Positions 50,328-59,861 of a stretch of 64,000 bases of DNA are shown here, piece by piece. This stretch comes from Candidatus Roseilinea sp. NK_OTU-006 (GTDB taxonomy: Bacteria > Chloroflexota > Anaerolineae > J036 > Brachytrichaceae). The stretch covers positions 248,001-312,000 of the forward strand of contig NZ_JAAFGM010000001.1 in NCBI RefSeq assembly GCF_012931985.1, in the 5' to 3' direction. The notes below the pieces were generated by a model that worked only from the letters and a program-made list of their open reading frames with translations, was not told the origin of the DNA and did not search any database. The translations under genes were made by a program, and so were the position numbers. Numbering within the stretch: the stretch's first letter is position 1; each line of letters begins with the position of its first letter.

Positions 50328-52211
50328 TTACGGGATGTTCTTGCGATACTCGAGGACGTTGTTGGCGATGTAGATTTCCGAGGCGCTGTTGTTCATTGCG
50401 TTCACGTTCGGCCAAGCCACGCCGCGGTTGGTGTTGATCTTGCCGGGTTCCATCGGCGCGCCCTTGATGTAAGGCTTCCACAAGTTGACCGGCGTGCGAT
50501 GGATGCAGAAGATGAAGGCGCACTCCTCGACCATCAGCTTCTCGGCCTGCTGGTAGAGCTTGGTGCGCTCCTCGATGTCGGTCATCGGACCGGCCTTAGC
50601 CAGCAGGTCCTGGTATTCCTTGTTGTTCCAGGTATGGCGGCCGCCCAGGTCGCTGCCCTTCATCACCGTCAGCATGTTCGACGGGTCGAGGTAGTCCATG
50701 CCGTAGGAGATGTAGCCGAAGTCAATCGTCGTATCGGGCTTGCCGTCCGGCGTGCGCTTGAGCAGGTCGGCCATGTAGTCTTTCTGCGGCACGGACTTGA
50801 CTTCAACCTCGATGCCGAGGTTCTGCTTGATCGAGTCGGCGTAGGCTTGGGTGATCTCTTTGCCGAAGTAGCCCTCCAGGTCGCCGCGCATCTGCAGCAG
50901 CAGTTTGTCCACCTTGACGCCGGACTCTGCGTAGAGCTGCTTGGCCAATTCGGGATCGTAGCGTTGGATTTCCTTCAGCGCTTCGCCGTTGGCTGCGGGG
51001 AAGCCGGGCGCGAGGAACGAGTAGGCCGGACGTGCCAGCAGCGGCTTGGTGATGAACTTGACGATGCTGTCGCGATCCAACAGGTGTGAGAGCGCCTGGC
51101 GGAACTTCAGGTTATCGAACGGCGGCTTAGTGACATCGAAGAAGAAGTAGTCGGTGCGGAAGTCGCCCACGTCCGGCGTCGCCTGCGCGCTGAGCTGTGG
51201 GTCGTTCAGCACCGCGTCCACTTGCGCCGCGTTGCCGATGCTGGTGAAGTCCACCTGGCCGGCCTGATACGCCTGGAAGGCGTCGGGGAACGGCACGGCG
51301 ATTATGCGCTCGAGGAAGGGTTTGATGTCGTCGGCCGCCTTCGGGTTGGCGACGATTTCGATGCGGGTCGGGCTAAACTCTTTGACGATGAACGGGCCGC
51401 ACGAAACGCAGGTGGCCGGGTTGGAGTTGTATGCCGGGCCGTGGGCGGCCAGCGCCTTGGCCTGCAACGGCATAGCGAACATGAACAGGCGCGGCAAATA
51501 CGGCGTGACCTCGCTGGTCTCGATGATCAGTTCGTAGTCGTTGGCGCCCTTGCGCACGCCCAGCTCTTCGACCGGTATCTTGCCGGCGACGACTTCGTCG
51601 AAATTCTTGATGTTGCCGGAGCCTTTGCTGTAATACCACGTGAAGTCGTAGGCGCTCTTCGGGTCGGCCATGTAGCGGAAGGTGGCCACGAAGTCGTCGG
51701 CGGTCAGCGGCGTGTCATCGCTCCAGACAATATCATCCCGCAGGGTGAACGTCCAGGTCAGGCCGTCTTCGGACACCTTCCATTCCTTGGCTGCGCCGGG
51801 CACCAGCTCGAAATCCTTGTTGATGCGCGTAAGCGGCACGCCATACATGTCGGCCAGCGGGGCGCGGTTGTAGACGCTCGCGCTGATGTCCATAAACTGG
51901 CCGGGACTACCGCTGCCGGCGGTGACGTATACCTGCAGCTCCGGCGGCGCGGCATCTTCTGGCAGCACCTTGCCCACGCTATTCTTCATCGGGCCAGCCG
52001 TCGCAGCGGGCGCCTCGGTCGGCTTCGGCGCCTCAGTGGGCTTGGGGGCGGCGGGCGCTTCGGTGGCGGCCGGCGCAGCAGGTGCTTCGGTAGCTGCGGG
52101 GGCGGCAGGAGTGGCCGGCGCGCACGCAGCCAAGAGCGCGCCGCCTGCACCGATGCTCAGCAATTTCAGCATCTGACGGCGGCTGAGAGTCGTTTCTGGT
52201 TTATGCGTCAT
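50328..52211 (-). CDS. Peptide ABC transporter substrate-binding lipoprotein, OppA/DppA type
   Basis: A 627-residue binding protein. GGAGG lies 8 nt before ATG 52211. The signal is Tat-like (TLSRRQMLKLLSIGAGG) with lipobox LAAC. A long repeated Pro/Ala/Thr/Glu linker follows (ATEAPAAPAATEAPAAPKPT). The SBP_bac_5 domain has YTFTL-like GLTWTFTLRDDIVWSDDTPL, TADDFVATFRYMADPKSAY and LKFRQALSHLLDRDSIV. It binds oligopeptides or related ligands outside the membrane and passes them to the two permeases. The open frame continues upstream into non-coding leader DNA. Confidence 0.92.
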   Translation of the reverse strand: MTHKPETTLSRRQMLKLLSIGAGGALLAACAPATPAAPAATEAPAAPAATEAPAAPKPTEAPKPTEAPAATAGPMKNSVGKVLPEDAAPPELQVYVTAGSGSPGQFMDISASVYNRAPLADMYGVPLTRINKDFELVPGAAKEWKVSEDGLTWTFTLRDDIVWSDDTPLTADDFVATFRYMADPKSAYDFTWYYSKGSGNIKNFDEVVAGKIPVEELGVRKGANDYELIIETSEVTPYLPRLFMFAMPLQAKALAAHGPAYNSNPATCVSCGPFIVKEFSPTRIEIVANPKAADDIKPFLERIIAVPFPDAFQAYQAGQVDFTSIGNAAQVDAVLNDPQLSAQATPDVGDFRTDYFFFDVTKPPFDNLKFRQALSHLLDRDSIVKFITKPLLARPAYSFLAPGFPAANGEALKEIQRYDPELAKQLYAESGVKVDKLLLQMRGDLEGYFGKEITQAYADSIKQNLGIEVEVKSVPQKDYMADLLKRTPDGKPDTTIDFGYISYGMDYLDPSNMLTVMKGSDLGGRHTWNNKEYQDLLAKAGPMTDIEERTKLYQQAEKLMVEECAFIFCIHRTPVNLWKPYIKGAPMEPGKINTNRGVAWPNVNAMNNSASEIYIANNVLEYRKNIP

Positions 52212-52404
52212 CTCGTTGTCCTCCATAATAATGTTTGATGTGAGCTTGAGCAAATTGAGGGCGATGGCCGATTGCGTAAGTGCTTTACCGGCAATCGCCC
52301 TTCCTGGGTAGGCCATTGTAAGCAGGGACGCCCATAACGCAAACTGAACCGACAACGCCCTGGGCATCGTGCTCTCGACCTTTGAGACAGGCCTTGGAGG
52401 ATTA

Positions 52405-52440
52405 AACGCTAAAGCCGGCTTTTGGGCCGGCTTTAGCGTT
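52405..52440. terminator. Intrinsic terminator of the three-repeat exported protein gene
   Basis: AACGCTAAAGCCGGC (52405-52419) and its perfect complement (52426-52440) form a 15-bp stem around a 6-nt loop. Read on the minus strand it is followed by TTAATCC. It lies 16 bp after the stop of the 52456-54111 gene and isolates that gene from the oppA-type gene. Confidence 0.75.
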
Positions 52441-52455
52441 GGCGCGACAGCAAGG

Positions 52456-54111
52456 TTATCTGCCAAAACGGAACGATTGCATCATGGCCTCGACTTCGCC
52501 ATCGAGAGATGCTTGGCTTCGCTGGGCCAGCCGTGTGTATATGCCGACGATCACGCGCTTTTGTTCAGGGAAGACGTAGAAGACCTGTTGTATCTGCTGT
52601 CCGTCATCTGTCCTTGTGGTGATGAGGCGCACGTATGTCAGGCCGTCATCGGTCTTGCGCTCTTGCGGCTCTGAGCTGACGCGACGGCCGCTGCTGCGCA
52701 GTTGGCGCGTCAGCGAGCTGACGTAGTCCGATAGTTTGCTGGGCATTGCTTCCTCGAGGAAGAGGACATTCGGAGCAAAGTTCTGGGACACAGGGCCGAT
52801 CAGGACGCTGAATTCGGTGTCTGAAACATTCAGTTCTTGGGGGGACTTCAAACTCCATTTCGGCAGCAAGTTGTAGGAGAAGTTACCGAGTGGCTCGTAG
52901 TGTCGTCCATCTTCTAACGTCTCGGCCTCATCATTGCTTGCCGGCTCAGCCTCTGCAAGGTCCAGCGTGCCCAGCGTGTTGATCATCGCTTCGATTTGCT
53001 CGTCGTTGTCTGGCGAGCTGCCGCGTGGCCGCGCATAGAGCGCTACAATCTTGCGTCCCTCAATATCAACGATGTAGGCGGTAATTTGTGCGCGCTGGTT
53101 ATACACCGTACCTTCCATGACGAACTTGGCGGCGTTGTAGCCTGTATCGGTGGTGAACAGCGAATCCCGGATGAAGCGGACGCTCCCCGCGCGATTATAG
53201 AATTCCCGCAGTCGGTTCGGCAGCAAGGTGCGATACTTGCGCCTAAATGCCTGATCAATAGGCGCAGGATCATCCAGCGTAAAGAAGGCGACCGTTGGTT
53301 TAACGCTGTCCTCTTCTCCCGGATTGACGAGGGATTTGAATTCTGCGCCGGGTGTGTCTTCCAACTCCCAGCCTTCTGGGATGACATACGAGAACCCACC
53401 ATCCGGCTCACTGTGTCGCGAGGGCTTGCTTTGTTCTTCGTCAACTTCAAGGAGTTCAATAGTCTTAACAAAGTTGTCTACCTCCCTGTCGTATCGCTGT
53501 TGACTGTTCTGCAAGCGGGTGTAAGTGACGATAAGCCGACGCGGCCCCAGCTCGACGATGTAAAAGACTTGGCGCAATCGCCGCCCTTGGAGCGTCGAAT
53601 TGGCAGTTAGCTTGACCACGTCGCTGTCCTGGTCTGTGGTTAGCCTCTCCTCCTTGAGCAACACGAATCCTGAGATTTCGTTTTTCAGCTCTTCAATTGC
53701 AAGTTCGACGTAAGTCTCCAAGTCAACCTCAGACTCATCTATGACGAAATTCACGTTAGGGGTAAAGCCGCTCCCATCGGAAGGGGCAAACAGCACTTTG
53801 AAGGATGACGCTGAGACTTCCTTGGTTCGCCAGCCGGCAGGTAGGATATAGGCAAATCCCCCATCACGCTCCTCGGTGCGCTCGCCCGCCGTTGCTACCG
53901 GCGTCTGTGTTGGGGTCGGTGTAGGGGATAGGGTGGGGCGGGGTGTTGAGCGGATGGACTGCGACGGGTCGGGGCTTTCGATTACTGCGGCAGGTGGTAT
54001 TTGGTAGCGGAGCCGGCCAATGGCTGGGGTTGCGCCGAAGCTCTGGCCGGCTATAGCCAGGGCCGATATGCTCACTAGGGCGTAACGCAGGAGGGTTCTT
54101 GGCTTGGTCAT
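52456..54111 (-). CDS. Exported protein with three tandem PsbP-like repeats
   Basis: A 551-residue protein. A signal peptide ends at GQSFGA, then a Pro/Thr-rich linker (TPRPTLSPTPTPTQTPVA). Three modules of about 145-150 residues follow, each opening with a similar line: DGGFAYILPAGWRTKEV (about residue 83), DGGFSYVIPEGWELED (about 243) and GNFSYNLLPKWSLKS (about 405). Each continues with PNVxFxxDE and ends in a strand containing YTRL or YARP. The pattern resembles PsbP-like/DUF1795 domains found in exported proteins. The function is unknown. AGGAG lies 8 nt before the ATG; a strong terminator follows. Confidence 0.7.
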   Translation of the reverse strand: MTKPRTLLRYALVSISALAIAGQSFGATPAIGRLRYQIPPAAVIESPDPSQSIRSTPRPTLSPTPTPTQTPVATAGERTEERDGGFAYILPAGWRTKEVSASSFKVLFAPSDGSGFTPNVNFVIDESEVDLETYVELAIEELKNEISGFVLLKEERLTTDQDSDVVKLTANSTLQGRRLRQVFYIVELGPRRLIVTYTRLQNSQQRYDREVDNFVKTIELLEVDEEQSKPSRHSEPDGGFSYVIPEGWELEDTPGAEFKSLVNPGEEDSVKPTVAFFTLDDPAPIDQAFRRKYRTLLPNRLREFYNRAGSVRFIRDSLFTTDTGYNAAKFVMEGTVYNQRAQITAYIVDIEGRKIVALYARPRGSSPDNDEQIEAMINTLGTLDLAEAEPASNDEAETLEDGRHYEPLGNFSYNLLPKWSLKSPQELNVSDTEFSVLIGPVSQNFAPNVLFLEEAMPSKLSDYVSSLTRQLRSSGRRVSSEPQERKTDDGLTYVRLITTRTDDGQQIQQVFYVFPEQKRVIVGIYTRLAQRSQASLDGEVEAMMQSFRFGR

Positions 54112-54312
54112 TTCATTCTCCTATAGAGGGTCATCTGAAAATGGCCGGGTGAGCTGATGGGATGCTTTACGTCCAATCAACTTGCCCCAACGGTCAGAAG
54201 TATAGCGAATGGCATGTGATGTTGCACGGCTGCTGCCGGAGATTCAAACGGGTGTCGGCGTCGGCGGATGACCACGCCAATGGCCGTGCGCGAAATCGTA
54301 AACGCAGGCTTC

Positions 54313-54318
54313 TATAAT
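54313..54318 (+). promoter_or_regulatory. -10 box of nadE
   Basis: A perfect TATAAT ends 8 nt before the GTG at 54327, with no Shine-Dalgarno. This supports GTG as the start of a leaderless message. Confidence 0.6.
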
Positions 54319-54326
54319 CGTCCGGG

Positions 54327-56339
54327 GTGGTTGCTCGTCCGTCAGACTTATTCTCCGCCGCTTCGCTGGGCATGCTGCGCGTCGCGGCGATCGCGCCGGC
54401 CGTGCGCGTCGCCGACGTGGCGTTCAACGCGCGCGCGACTATCGCCGCGCTGGAGGTGGCGCGGGCGCATGGGTGTGCGCTGGCCGTTTGCCCTGAGCTG
54501 GGCATCACCGGCTACACTTGCGGCGACCTCTTCCGGCAGACCAGCTTGCTGGAAGCAGCGCAGTCTGGCCTGCGACAGGTCGCAGAAGCAGCCGGGCGGA
54601 TCGGCATCGCCGCAGTCTTGGGGCTGCCCGTGCCGCTGGACGGGCGTGTGTTCAACTGCGCAGCGTTCGTGAGCGACGGGCGCGTGCTGGGTTTCGTGCC
54701 CAAAACTTACCTGCCGAACTACAGCGAGTTCTACGAGCAGCGCTGGTTCAGTCCGGCGCAGTGTGCTACGGCGCAACACGTCGTGCTCGATGGCCAGGCC
54801 GTGCCCTTCGGCGCCGATCTGCTGTTCGTCGCTGAGGATATGCCGGACTGTGTGCTCGGCGTCGAAATCTGTGAAGACTTGTGGGCGGTCGAGCCGCCCA
54901 GCGGCCCCATGGCCCGCGCTGGTGCCACGGTGCTGCTCAACCCATCGGCCAGCCCGGAACAACTCGGCAAGGCGGACTATCGGCGCGACCTGGTGCGACA
55001 GCAATCGGCGCGCTGCATCGCCGGCTACCTGTATGCGGGGTCGGGGCCGGGTGAATCTACCACCGACGTGGTGTATAGCGGGCATGCGCTCGTGTGCGAG
55101 AACGGCCAACTGTTAGCCGAGACCGAGCGCTTTCACTTCGACACTCAAGTCGCCATCGCCGATCTTGATCTACAACGCCTGCGCCATGACCGCTGGCTCA
55201 ACACCACCTACCGGGCGGCCGGCGGGTCGCATGCCTTTCGCGTGATTCCCTTTCGCCTGGGCGATGCTCAGACAAACATCTTGTGGCGCGCGCTGCGTCG
55301 GCCGATCCCGCAAATGCCGTTCGTGCCAAGCGATCGGGCGGCGCGCGCTCAGCACTGCCGCGAAATCTTCGCCATTCAGTCCACCGGCCTGGCCAAGCGA
55401 CTGCTGCACACCGGGGCGCGCCGGGTGACCATCGGCGTCTCCGGTGGGCTGGATTCGACGCTGGCGCTGCTCGTGACGGCGCGCGCCTTTGACAAGCTCG
55501 GCCTGCCGCGCGAAGGTATCACTGCCATCACGATGCCCGGGTTCGGCACCACCGAGCGCACGCGCAGCAACGCTTGGGCGCTGATGCAGGCTTTGGGCGT
55601 CACGGCGCGCGAAATTCCCATCCACATGGCTGTCGGCCAGCATTTCGCCGACATCGGCCACGACCCAGATCAACACGACGTGACCTACGAGAACGCACAG
55701 GCGCGTGAGCGCACACAGATCCTGATGGACGTGGCCAACCAGATCGGCGGCTTTGTCGTCGGCACCGGCGACCTGAGCGAGCTGGCGCTGGGCTGGGCCA
55801 CCTTCAACGGCGACCACATGAGCATGTATCACGTCAACGCCGGCGTGCCGAAGACCCTGGTGCGCTACATGGTGGATTGGTGCGCCGACGAGGAGTTCAG
55901 CGGCGAAACATCGCGCGTGCTGCGCGACATCAGCGCCTCGCCCATCACGCCCGAGCTGCTGCCGCTGAAGGACGGCCGGCTGCAACAAGAGACCGAAGCG
56001 ACCATCGGCCCCTACGTGTTGCACGACTTCTTCCTGTTCTATCATGTGCGCTACGGCTATGCGCCGCGCAAGGTGTTCTTCTTGGCGCGTCATGCGTTCG
56101 GTAGCTCATCGGGGCGCGGCTATGATGATGAAACAATCCTCAGGTGGCTGCGCGTGTTCTACCGGCGGTTCTTCGCGCAGCAGTTCAAGCGCAGCGCCAT
56201 GCCCGACGGGCCAAAGGTCGGCTCGGTCGCGCTGTCGCCGCGCGGCGACTGGCGCATGCCCAGCGACGCTCAGGCGGCATTGTGGGAGCGTGATGTTGAG
56301 GCAGTGCAAACGGCGCTGGCGTTGCCGGCAGGCGCCTAA
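54327..56339 (+). CDS. nadE: Glutamine-dependent NAD+ synthetase
   Basis: The last step of NAD synthesis: deamido-NAD, ATP and glutamine-derived ammonia give NAD. The 670-residue protein has an N-terminal nitrilase-type glutaminase domain with its Glu in [10 protein letters not shown], Lys in [15 protein letters not shown] and Cys in [11 protein letters not shown]. The C-terminal synthetase domain carries the PP-loop [20 protein letters not shown] and [23 protein letters not shown] 54327 is preferred over ATG 54372 because [16 protein letters not shown] aligns with the family N-terminus and follows the -10 box. Confidence 0.95.
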   Translation: MVARPSDLFSAASLGMLRVAAIAPAVRVADVAFNARATIAALEVARAHGCALAVCPELGITGYTCGDLFRQTSLLEAAQSGLRQVAEAAGRIGIAAVLGLPVPLDGRVFNCAAFVSDGRVLGFVPKTYLPNYSEFYEQRWFSPAQCATAQHVVLDGQAVPFGADLLFVAEDMPDCVLGVEICEDLWAVEPPSGPMARAGATVLLNPSASPEQLGKADYRRDLVRQQSARCIAGYLYAGSGPGESTTDVVYSGHALVCENGQLLAETERFHFDTQVAIADLDLQRLRHDRWLNTTYRAAGGSHAFRVIPFRLGDAQTNILWRALRRPIPQMPFVPSDRAARAQHCREIFAIQSTGLAKRLLHTGARRVTIGVSGGLDSTLALLVTARAFDKLGLPREGITAITMPGFGTTERTRSNAWALMQALGVTAREIPIHMAVGQHFADIGHDPDQHDVTYENAQARERTQILMDVANQIGGFVVGTGDLSELALGWATFNGDHMSMYHVNAGVPKTLVRYMVDWCADEEFSGETSRVLRDISASPITPELLPLKDGRLQQETEATIGPYVLHDFFLFYHVRYGYAPRKVFFLARHAFGSSSGRGYDDETILRWLRVFYRRFFAQQFKRSAMPDGPKVGSVALSPRGDWRMPSDAQAALWERDVEAVQTALALPAGA

Positions 56340-56406
56340 ACCTTAAAAACCGTCCCCGTCGAGCGCTATCATTGGCACGGAGAGACAGTAGAACAACTAC
56401 AGTGCT

Positions 56407-56682
56407 ATGCCGATCTACGAATATCATTGCGCCCAATGCGGAGAGAGGTTCGAGCGTTGGTTCGCCTCTCATCAGAAGGCGCCGAAGGGTGGGGGCGCCT
56501 GCCCGTTTTGCAACAGCCGGCGCGTCCGTCGCTTGATCTCGGCGGCGCGCGTTAGGTCCGGCGACGCGACAAGCGCAAGCGACGCAGCAGAAGGTGACGA
56601 CTCACCGACGCCCACCGGCCTGCTCGGTCGTAAAGAGATCGCCGAAATCACCAGGCGGCGTCAGAAGATGGGCGTAGGGTAG
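56407..56682 (+). CDS. FmdB-type zinc ribbon protein
   Basis: A 91-residue protein. The N-terminus is the FmdB-family zinc ribbon: MPIYEYHCAQCGERFE with CAQC, then CPFCNSRRVRRLIS with CPFC. The rest is an unstructured Ser/Asp-rich stretch. FmdB-type proteins were first noted as possible regulators, but the function is unknown. The stop codon overlaps the tag start as TAGTG, so the two genes are coupled. It starts 67 bp after nadE. Confidence 0.85.
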   Translation: MPIYEYHCAQCGERFERWFASHQKAPKGGGACPFCNSRRVRRLISAARVRSGDATSASDAAEGDDSPTPTGLLGRKEIAEITRRRQKMGVG

Positions 56683-57233
56683 TGGCAAGCTACTGCGAAT
56701 ACGTGCGCTCGCCCAAGGCGCACCCGATCCATCGTTGGTATCACGATCACGAGCACGGTTTCCCTGTGCACGATGACAACGCCTTGTTCGAGCGACTGGT
56801 GTTGGAGATCAACCAGGCTGGCCTGTCGTGGGACGTGGTGCTGCGCAAGCTGGAGCATTTTCGGCGCGCCTATAGCGGGTTCGATGTGGACGCCGTCGCA
56901 GCTTACGGCGAGGCCGACCGCGCGCGCCTGCTGGCCGACCCCGGCATCGTCCGCAACCGACTGAAGATCAACGCCGCGATCGAAAATGCGCGGCGCATCG
57001 TCGCGCTGCGCGCGAACTACGGCTCATTCCAGGGATGGCTGGAGGCGCATCATCCGCTCCGCAGGGAGGAGTGGGTGAAGCGCTTTAGGCAGAACTTCGT
57101 CTTCACCGGCGGCGAGATCGTCAACGAATTCCTGATGAGCACCGGCTACTTGCCGGGCGCGCATGACGAAGACTGCCCGATCTTCGCGCGCATCGCTGCC
57201 CTCCGTCCGCCCTGGATGCGCGCGTCGCGCTGA
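56682..57233 (+). CDS. tag: DNA-3-methyladenine glycosylase I
   Basis: A 183-residue Tag-type glycosylase that removes 3-methyladenine from DNA. The family core includes EYVRSPKAHPIHRWYHDHEH, FERLVLEINQAGLSWDVVL, where the Glu is the base-binding residue, and DPGIVRNRLKINAAIENARR. The N-terminal HHYHDxEWG pattern of E. coli reads YHDHEHG, and the zinc-binding Cys-His set appears weakened (Cys5 present; terminal GAHDEDC near residue 165). The GTG start overlaps the fmdB-type stop by 1 nt, indicating translational coupling. Confidence 0.9.
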   Translation: MASYCEYVRSPKAHPIHRWYHDHEHGFPVHDDNALFERLVLEINQAGLSWDVVLRKLEHFRRAYSGFDVDAVAAYGEADRARLLADPGIVRNRLKINAAIENARRIVALRANYGSFQGWLEAHHPLRREEWVKRFRQNFVFTGGEIVNEFLMSTGYLPGAHDEDCPIFARIAALRPPWMRASR

Positions 57234-57234
57234 A

Positions 57235-57942
57235 TCAACGATCGGGCTCGATGAAGGTGATCAGCGGCGCTGTGATCCCCCGCGCTGTGGCGTCCATGGT
57301 CGTTGCTGCGCTTGGCGCCAGCACGTAGATCGTCTTGCGCTCGCGCGAGCGGAAGGTGAGCGCGCCCAGCGCAGCCAGTGCAGTTGGGGTTCCTGCCTCT
57401 CGCAACTCGAGCGTGTAGGCGCCGGCGGGTTGCGTCGTGGTTTGCGCCGTGGGAAAGCCAACGTTAAAGAGCCACACGGCGCCGCCCGTCACCGCCAAGT
57501 CTACTTCGCCGACATCTACCGCTAAATGCGCCACGCGCAAGCTGAACCGACCGGCCGGCGGTGTCGTTGGATTTTCCAGCGCGACGACCTGTAACTGCTG
57601 TAGCCGGTTGGCGAGTGCGATCACGTAGCTCCGGCTGAACGCCATGGTGATGTTTGAACTCACCAGCGGCGCAGTCGTATTCGGATCGGCGCCGGCCGGG
57701 AAGGCGCGCACCAACACGATAGTTGCCGCAATACACCACCGCCTTTGGCTGAACTGGGTGTAGGCGATGCCATCGGCTACCCGCGTGCGGTTGACGTACA
57801 CGTCCAAATTCGACGCATCCGGGGAGGCGTGCAAAATACGAAAACAGGCCGACCGGGTGACGGCGCGCGTCACGCCGGTATTCGAGAGCAGCATTGCGCC
57901 CGCCAGGGCGGTCAATGCCAGGATGCGCAGCGGGGAAATCAT
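57235..57942 (-). CDS. Exported DUF4397-domain protein
   Basis: A 235-residue exported protein. A signal peptide (ISPLRILALTALAGAMLLS) is followed by a DUF4397 start, FRILHASPDASNLDVYVN. The domain continues with RSYVIALANRLQQLQVVALE and LRVAHLAVDVGEVDLAV. These modules occur in surface or secreted proteins and have no known activity. TTG 57948 is an alternative start. The gene ends one base after the tag stop (convergent) and is divergent from the DUF402-PncC gene. Confidence 0.78.
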   Translation of the reverse strand: MISPLRILALTALAGAMLLSNTGVTRAVTRSACFRILHASPDASNLDVYVNRTRVADGIAYTQFSQRRWCIAATIVLVRAFPAGADPNTTAPLVSSNITMAFSRSYVIALANRLQQLQVVALENPTTPPAGRFSLRVAHLAVDVGEVDLAVTGGAVWLFNVGFPTAQTTTQPAGAYTLELREAGTPTALAALGALTFRSRERKTIYVLAPSAATTMDATARGITAPLITFIEPDR

Positions 57943-57966
57943 CGCCAATCGCTAACCACCCGTCAG

Positions 57967-57972
57967 TATAAT
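57967..57972 (+). promoter_or_regulatory. -10 box of the DUF402-PncC gene
   Basis: A perfect TATAAT ends 8 nt before ATG 57981 with no Shine-Dalgarno. Confidence 0.6.
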
Positions 57973-57980
57973 CTCGCCCT

Positions 57981-58943
57981 ATGCGCGTGCACAAATGCGA
58001 CCATCGCAGCGAGCGCAAAGTCAGCTACGACGGCGAGGTGCTCTCGCGCGATGGTGAGCGCATCACCCTGCGCGCCATTTGGACGCTGCCGACCCGGACC
58101 CTGCCCTATGTGACGCTCGAACAGGGGGATATCTTCATCGAAACCTTCTACACCAATCGTTGGTATAACCTGTTTGAGATTCGCCATCGCCATGGTGACT
58201 TGAAGGGCTGGTATGCCGATGTCGCCCGGCCGGCGCGCATCGCAAACGACGGCATCGAGTGGGACGACCTCGCCCTGGATATCTGGATGGATCCACAGGG
58301 GACGATGCTCATCCTGGACGAGGATGAATTCGAGGCGCTCGCGTGCGAACTGCCGCCCAACGAGGCGGCCAGCGCGCGCGGCGCCGTCGCGCTCATCCAG
58401 GACGAACTGCGCACGCAGTGGCGGCGCTTCGCGAACGACGCGATTGCGCATGCGCTGATCCAGCGCGGCTGGACGCTCGGCACGGCCGAATCGTGTACCG
58501 GCGGGCTGATCGGCAATGTGATCACCGACCGACCCGGCAGCTCGGCCTACTTCGCCGGCGGCATTATCGCCTACAGCAATGGGATCAAGCAACGCGCGTT
58601 GGGTGTGCGCCAGGCGACGCTCCAGCAGCATGGCGCGGTGAGTGAGCCGTGTGCCCTGGAAATGGCGCGCGGTGTGCGCCGCGCGCTCGGCGTGGATGTC
58701 GGCGTGAGCGCGACCGGCATCGCCGGGCCAGACGGTGGCAGCGCCGATAAGCCGGTGGGCTTGACCTACGTCGGCGTCAGTTCGCCGCTGGGCGAACAGG
58801 GCGAGCGCCACCTCGGGTCGCGCGACCGTATCGGCAACAAACAAGCGACCGCCGACGCCGCCCTGCGTCTGCTCATGCGCCACCTCGCCGCTCCCCCCGT
58901 GGCACATTCGAGCGCGCCAGCCGAATCCCCTCGTTCAGGATGA
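57981..58943 (+). CDS. pncC: DUF402 domain fused to nicotinamide-nucleotide amidase (PncC/CinA-C)
   Basis: A 320-residue fusion. Residues about 1-150 resemble DUF402 (ITLRAIWTLPTRTLPYVTLE; FYTNRWYNLFEIRHRHGDLK; GWYADVARPARI; DPQGTMLILDEDEFEAL), a family of nucleoside-phosphate or nucleotide phosphatases. Residues about 155-305 are the CinA C-terminal amidase: TLGTAESCTGGLIGNVITDR with the catalytic Ser, GGIIAYSNGIKQRALGV and SATGIAGPDGGSADKPVGLT. PncC converts nicotinamide mononucleotide to nicotinic acid mononucleotide and feeds the route to nadE. The gene is followed at once (1 nt) by cysM, so they share a message. Confidence 0.88.
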   Translation: MRVHKCDHRSERKVSYDGEVLSRDGERITLRAIWTLPTRTLPYVTLEQGDIFIETFYTNRWYNLFEIRHRHGDLKGWYADVARPARIANDGIEWDDLALDIWMDPQGTMLILDEDEFEALACELPPNEAASARGAVALIQDELRTQWRRFANDAIAHALIQRGWTLGTAESCTGGLIGNVITDRPGSSAYFAGGIIAYSNGIKQRALGVRQATLQQHGAVSEPCALEMARGVRRALGVDVGVSATGIAGPDGGSADKPVGLTYVGVSSPLGEQGERHLGSRDRIGNKQATADAALRLLMRHLAAPPVAHSSAPAESPRSG

Positions 58944-58944
58944 C

Positions 58945-59850
58945 ATGGGCGCTTCACTTCCGTCCGCGCTGGTGGACCTGGTCGGCAACACACCGCTCAT
59001 TTCGCTCGCGCGCATCGCTGCGCATGTTGCGCCGGTCGAGATCTACGCCAAGGCCGAGTGGTTCAACCCGAGCGGCTCGGTCAAGGATCGCGCCGCGTGG
59101 AACATCGTCCGCACGGCGATTCAATCCGGGTATTTGACCCCGGAGAAAACGTTGCTGGATGCAACCAGCGGCAACATGGGCATTGCCTATGCCATGCTCG
59201 GCGCGGCATTAGGGTATCGCGTCCATCTGGTCATGCCGGCCAATGTCACCCCTGAGCGCAAGGTGATCATGAACGCCTACGGCGCGGACATGACCTTCAC
59301 CGACCCGATGGCCGGCAGCGATGGCGCCATCGAGAAGGCCCGCCAACTCTACGCTCAGTCGCCGGATGCGTTCTTCTACGCCAACCAGTATGACAACGAC
59401 GCCAACTGGCTGGCTCACTACCACGGCACCGCCGAGGAAATCTGGCGGCAGACCCAAGGGCGCATCACCCATTTCGTCGCCGCGTTGGGCACGGGCGGCA
59501 CATTTACCGGTACCGGTCGCCGCCTGCGCGAGCTGAACCCGAAGATTCGCCTGATCTCGCTCCAGCCGGATTCGCCGCTCAACGCGATCGAAGGCTGGAA
59601 GCACATGCCGACGGCGATCCGGCCGCAGATTTACGACCCGGCCTTGGCCGATGAGAACATCGAGATTGCGACCGAAGAAGCGCACTCCATGGCGCGACAA
59701 CTCGCGCGCGAGGCGGGGCTGTTCGTCAGCCCATCCGCCGGCGGCGCCGTCGCCGGCGCACTCAGTGTGGCCGAACGCCTGAAGGAAGGCGTGATCGTCA
59801 CCATCCTGGCCGACGCCGGCTACAAATACGTCAGCGAACGCTTCTGGTAG
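58945..59850 (+). CDS. cysM: PLP-dependent cysteine synthase, CysM type
   Basis: A 301-residue fold type II PLP enzyme. The PLP lysine is in GSVKDRAAWNIV, the substrate loop in DATSGNMGIAYAMLG, the phosphate-binding loop in ALGTGGTFTGTGRRL, and the cofactor-side Ser in FVSPSAGGAVAGAL. Mycobacterial CysM, which uses the thiocarboxylated carrier CysO and O-phosphoserine, is close in this layout. Its neighbours here (JAMM peptidase and a carrier-activating enzyme) favour that route over a sulfide-dependent CysK. AGGA lies 5 nt before the ATG. Confidence 0.9.
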   Translation: MGASLPSALVDLVGNTPLISLARIAAHVAPVEIYAKAEWFNPSGSVKDRAAWNIVRTAIQSGYLTPEKTLLDATSGNMGIAYAMLGAALGYRVHLVMPANVTPERKVIMNAYGADMTFTDPMAGSDGAIEKARQLYAQSPDAFFYANQYDNDANWLAHYHGTAEEIWRQTQGRITHFVAALGTGGTFTGTGRRLRELNPKIRLISLQPDSPLNAIEGWKHMPTAIRPQIYDPALADENIEIATEEAHSMARQLAREAGLFVSPSAGGAVAGALSVAERLKEGVIVTILADAGYKYVSERFW

Positions 59851-59861
59851 GCCAGGACATC

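Noticed and set aside
54348-55109. Long minus-strand frames opposite nadE
   Set aside because: nadE motifs are complete and continuous on the plus strand; the opposite frames lack any motif.
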